The notes beneath the pieces were generated by a model, which was not told where the DNA came from, searched no databases, and saw only the letters and a program-made list of their open reading frames with translations. A program made the position numbers and the translations under genes. Below, piece after piece: positions 38,663 to 40,021 of a stretch of DNA of 40,021 nucleotides. Numbering within the stretch: position 1 is the stretch's first letter; every line of letters begins with the position of its first letter. The DNA is from Aeromonas encheleia (lineage in GTDB: Bacteria; Pseudomonadota; Gammaproteobacteria; Enterobacterales; Aeromonadaceae), in NCBI RefSeq assembly GCF_900637545.1, contig NZ_LR134376.1, positions 4,502,501 through 4,542,521 on the forward strand. The letters run 5' to 3'.

Positions 38663-39421
38663 TTATTTGTTAGTGATGTCCGCTGCGAACCATTTTTCCG
38701 AGATCTTGGTCAGGGAGCCGTCTTTACGCATGGCGGTGAGGGCGTCGTCGACCTTCTTCAGCACGGCCTGCTTCTCCGGGGTCTTCAGGAAGGGCAGGGC
38801 GTTCTCGATGGTCTCGAACGGCTTGCCAGCCTGTTGCAGCGGCAGCTTGGATTCCTTGATCAACTGGGCGGTGGAGACGCGGTCCATCACGAAGGCATCG
38901 ATGCGGCCCAGGGCGACATCCTGCTCGAAGCTGGAGTCATAGGTACGGATATCGATCTTCTTCTCTGGATCATTTTTGCGCAGCAGCTCTTCGAAGTTGG
39001 AGCCGAGGTTCACGGCGACTGTCTTGCCGGCCAGATCCTTGAAGCCCTGGATGGTGCTGTTGCCCTTGCGCACCACGATCTGGGCGCCGTCATAGACATA
39101 GGGTTGGGAGAAGGCGTACTTGGCCTTGCGCTCGTCGGTGATGGTGATCTGGTTGGAGATGGTATCGACGCGACCGGTTTCCAGCATGCCAAACAGGCCG
39201 GAGAAGCTGGCGGTGACGAATTCCACCTTGTAGCCGGTGCGCTCACCGATCTGGTTCCACATGTCCACCTCGAAGCCCTGCAGCTTGTCCTGCTTGACGA
39301 AGGTAAAGGGGAAATACTTGCCGGACATGCCGACCTTGATGGTTTCCTGGGCGATGGCCTGGCCGGACAGGCTGGCCAGCAGAATGGCGGCGCCGGAGAT
39401 CAGCTTGATGGTGGATGTCAT
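38663..39421 (-). CDS. Polar amino acid ABC importer periplasmic binding protein
   Basis: 252 residues with a signal peptide (MTSTIKLISGAAILLASLSGQAIAQ). It is a family 3 solute-binding protein with GKYFPFTFVKQDKLQGFEVDMWNQIG and a TISNQITITDERKAKYAFS segment corresponding to the ligand-binding signature. Similarity of the permease to TcyL suggests cystine or a related polar amino acid, but this is inference. It is the first gene of the operon, with an AT-rich upstream tract shared with dnaA. Confidence 0.92.
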   Translation of the reverse strand: MTSTIKLISGAAILLASLSGQAIAQETIKVGMSGKYFPFTFVKQDKLQGFEVDMWNQIGERTGYKVEFVTASFSGLFGMLETGRVDTISNQITITDERKAKYAFSQPYVYDGAQIVVRKGNSTIQGFKDLAGKTVAVNLGSNFEELLRKNDPEKKIDIRTYDSSFEQDVALGRIDAFVMDRVSTAQLIKESKLPLQQAGKPFETIENALPFLKTPEKQAVLKKVDDALTAMRKDGSLTKISEKWFAADITNK

Positions 39422-39730
39422 GGGGATTCCTCTCTCTGTTGTTCTGTATTTTTAGTTGTAATCACGGGTTGGCGCTGATGTTATTGGAATAAAATATAAA
39501 GAATAAATGATATTTGGTTATATAAAATAACCGCGGCAGCATCGAATCATTCTGTCCACACCCCAGTCGGGGGCTGTGGGTAACTTTGGGGATGAAATCA
39601 GATCCTGGGGCGCTGGATCCTTGAAAGTCAAGGATCTTATTTGCTGGATCCGGGTGGCGGCAACTAGAGATCCAGCCGCTAAAAACGTAGAATAGCCGGT
39701 CTTTAGTTAATCAATTGACGGGAGTCTAGA
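39422..39730. promoter_or_regulatory. Divergent control region of dnaA and the amino acid ABC operon
   Basis: A 309-bp gene-free interval. It holds an AT-rich tract (39481-39530) with the inverted repeat GGTTAT/ATAACC (39516-39532) and DnaA-box-like sites CTGTCCACA (39552-39560, 7/9) and TGTGGGTAA (39575-39583, 8/9). Five GATC sites stand at 39601, 39616, 39633, 39647 and 39669. A perfect 9-bp inverted repeat (39616-39636) has GATC at both ends. These fit autoregulation of dnaA by DnaA and Dam/SeqA. Confidence 0.7.
39665..39693 (+). promoter_or_regulatory. Candidate dnaA promoter
   Basis: TAGAGA (39665-39670) and TAGAAT (39688-39693) are separated by 17 bp, 38 bp before the dnaA start. The -35 match is only 4 of 6, and a GATC site at 39669-39672 overlaps it, so Dam methylation could affect its use. 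Confidence 0.45.
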
Positions 39731-40021
39731 GTGACTGCTTCGCTATGGCAGCAGTGCCTAAACCGGCTGCAAGATGAGTTGCCCTCGGCAGAATTCAGCA
39801 TGTGGATCCGGCCGCTTCAAGCGGAGTTGAGTGACAATACTCTGACCCTGTATGCACCGAATCGCTTCGTTCTGGATTGGGTACGCGACAAGTACCTGCT
39901 CCGGGTCAACGGCATCATCAACGAGCTCTGCGGAGTCGATGGTCCCACCCTGCGTTTTGACATAGGTAATCGTCCCCATCCCGTCGCGGTCGCCAGAGCG
40001 CCGGCGCGGGGTGCTGCGCCT
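39731..40021 (+). CDS. dnaA: Chromosomal replication initiator DnaA (N-terminal 97 codons)
   Basis: The gene starts with GTG at 39731, GGGAG lying about 8 bases upstream, and runs off the right edge. The visible domain I ([20 protein letters not shown] and [10 protein letters not shown]) is the conserved oligomerisation and DnaB/DiaA-binding domain of Dna[12 protein letters not shown] follows, then the start of the flexible domain II, rich in Ala, Arg and Pro. The GTG start is usual for dnaA and keeps expression low. It is about 15 kb from oriC. Confidence 0.96.
   Translation, partial: MTASLWQQCLNRLQDELPSAEFSMWIRPLQAELSDNTLTLYAPNRFVLDWVRDKYLLRVNGIINELCGVDGPTLRFDIGNRPHPVAVARAPARGAAP

Overview
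The window looks like the replication-origin region of an Aeromonas chromosome. Four things point there: about 60% G+C coding sequence, a creBC/blrAB - class D beta-lactamase - creD cluster of the kind known from Aeromonas, a TtpC-type TonB2 system, and a Vibrio/Aeromonas-like gene order around oriC. No insertion sequences, prophage genes, CRISPR arrays, rRNA or tRNA genes were seen. The genus call is inferred from gene content and has not been tested by a database search.

Layout. 1-2938 (-): a Fur-box-preceded operon for a TonB2-type energy transducer (DUF3450 protein, TtpC, ExbB, and ExbD running off the left edge). 3151-3927 (+): a LuxR-family acyl-homoserine-lactone receptor with no luxI beside it. 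3999-6658 (-): glmS and a DeoR-family regulator. 6782-11307 (+): the CreB/CreC (BlrA/BlrB) two-component system, an OXA-type beta-lactamase and the CreD membrane protein, with one perfect and one degenerate cre/blr-tag. 11369-12730 (-): glmU. 12824-19733 (-): the complete F1Fo ATP synthase operon atpIBEFHAGDC. 19924-24184 (-): parAB, rsmG and mnmG.

24185-24693 is oriC, recognisable by its E. coli-like layout: AT-rich repeats on the mnmG side, then DnaA boxes equivalent to R1, R2, R3 and R4, and more than 20 GATC sites in about 500 bp. mioC (-) follows, with three more DnaA boxes upstream of its start. 25527-33079 (+) is a hydroxamate-type siderophore uptake block (TonB-dependent receptor, FhuC, FhuD, FhuB) with a SyrD/PvdE/YojI-type cyclic-peptide exporter in the middle. 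33154-36978 (-) is the conserved rpmH-rnpA-yidD-yidC-mnmE set, then a three-gene polar amino acid ABC importer (37247-39421, -). The first 97 codons of dnaA (+) end the window.

The genes fall into linked themes. Replication and segregation: dnaA, oriC, parAB. Ribosome, tRNA and membrane biogenesis: rpmH, rnpA, yidD, yidC, mnmE, mnmG, rsmG. Energy: atp. Cell-wall precursor supply (glmS, glmU) encloses a cell-wall-antibiotic response module (cre/blr). Iron: the TonB2 motor at the left can in principle energise a receptor such as the one beside oriC. The points most worth following are the siderophore import/export block beside oriC, the LuxR solo divergent from a Fur-type promoter, the cre/blr module between glmU and glmS, and the Dam/DnaA site clusters at oriC, mioC and dnaA.
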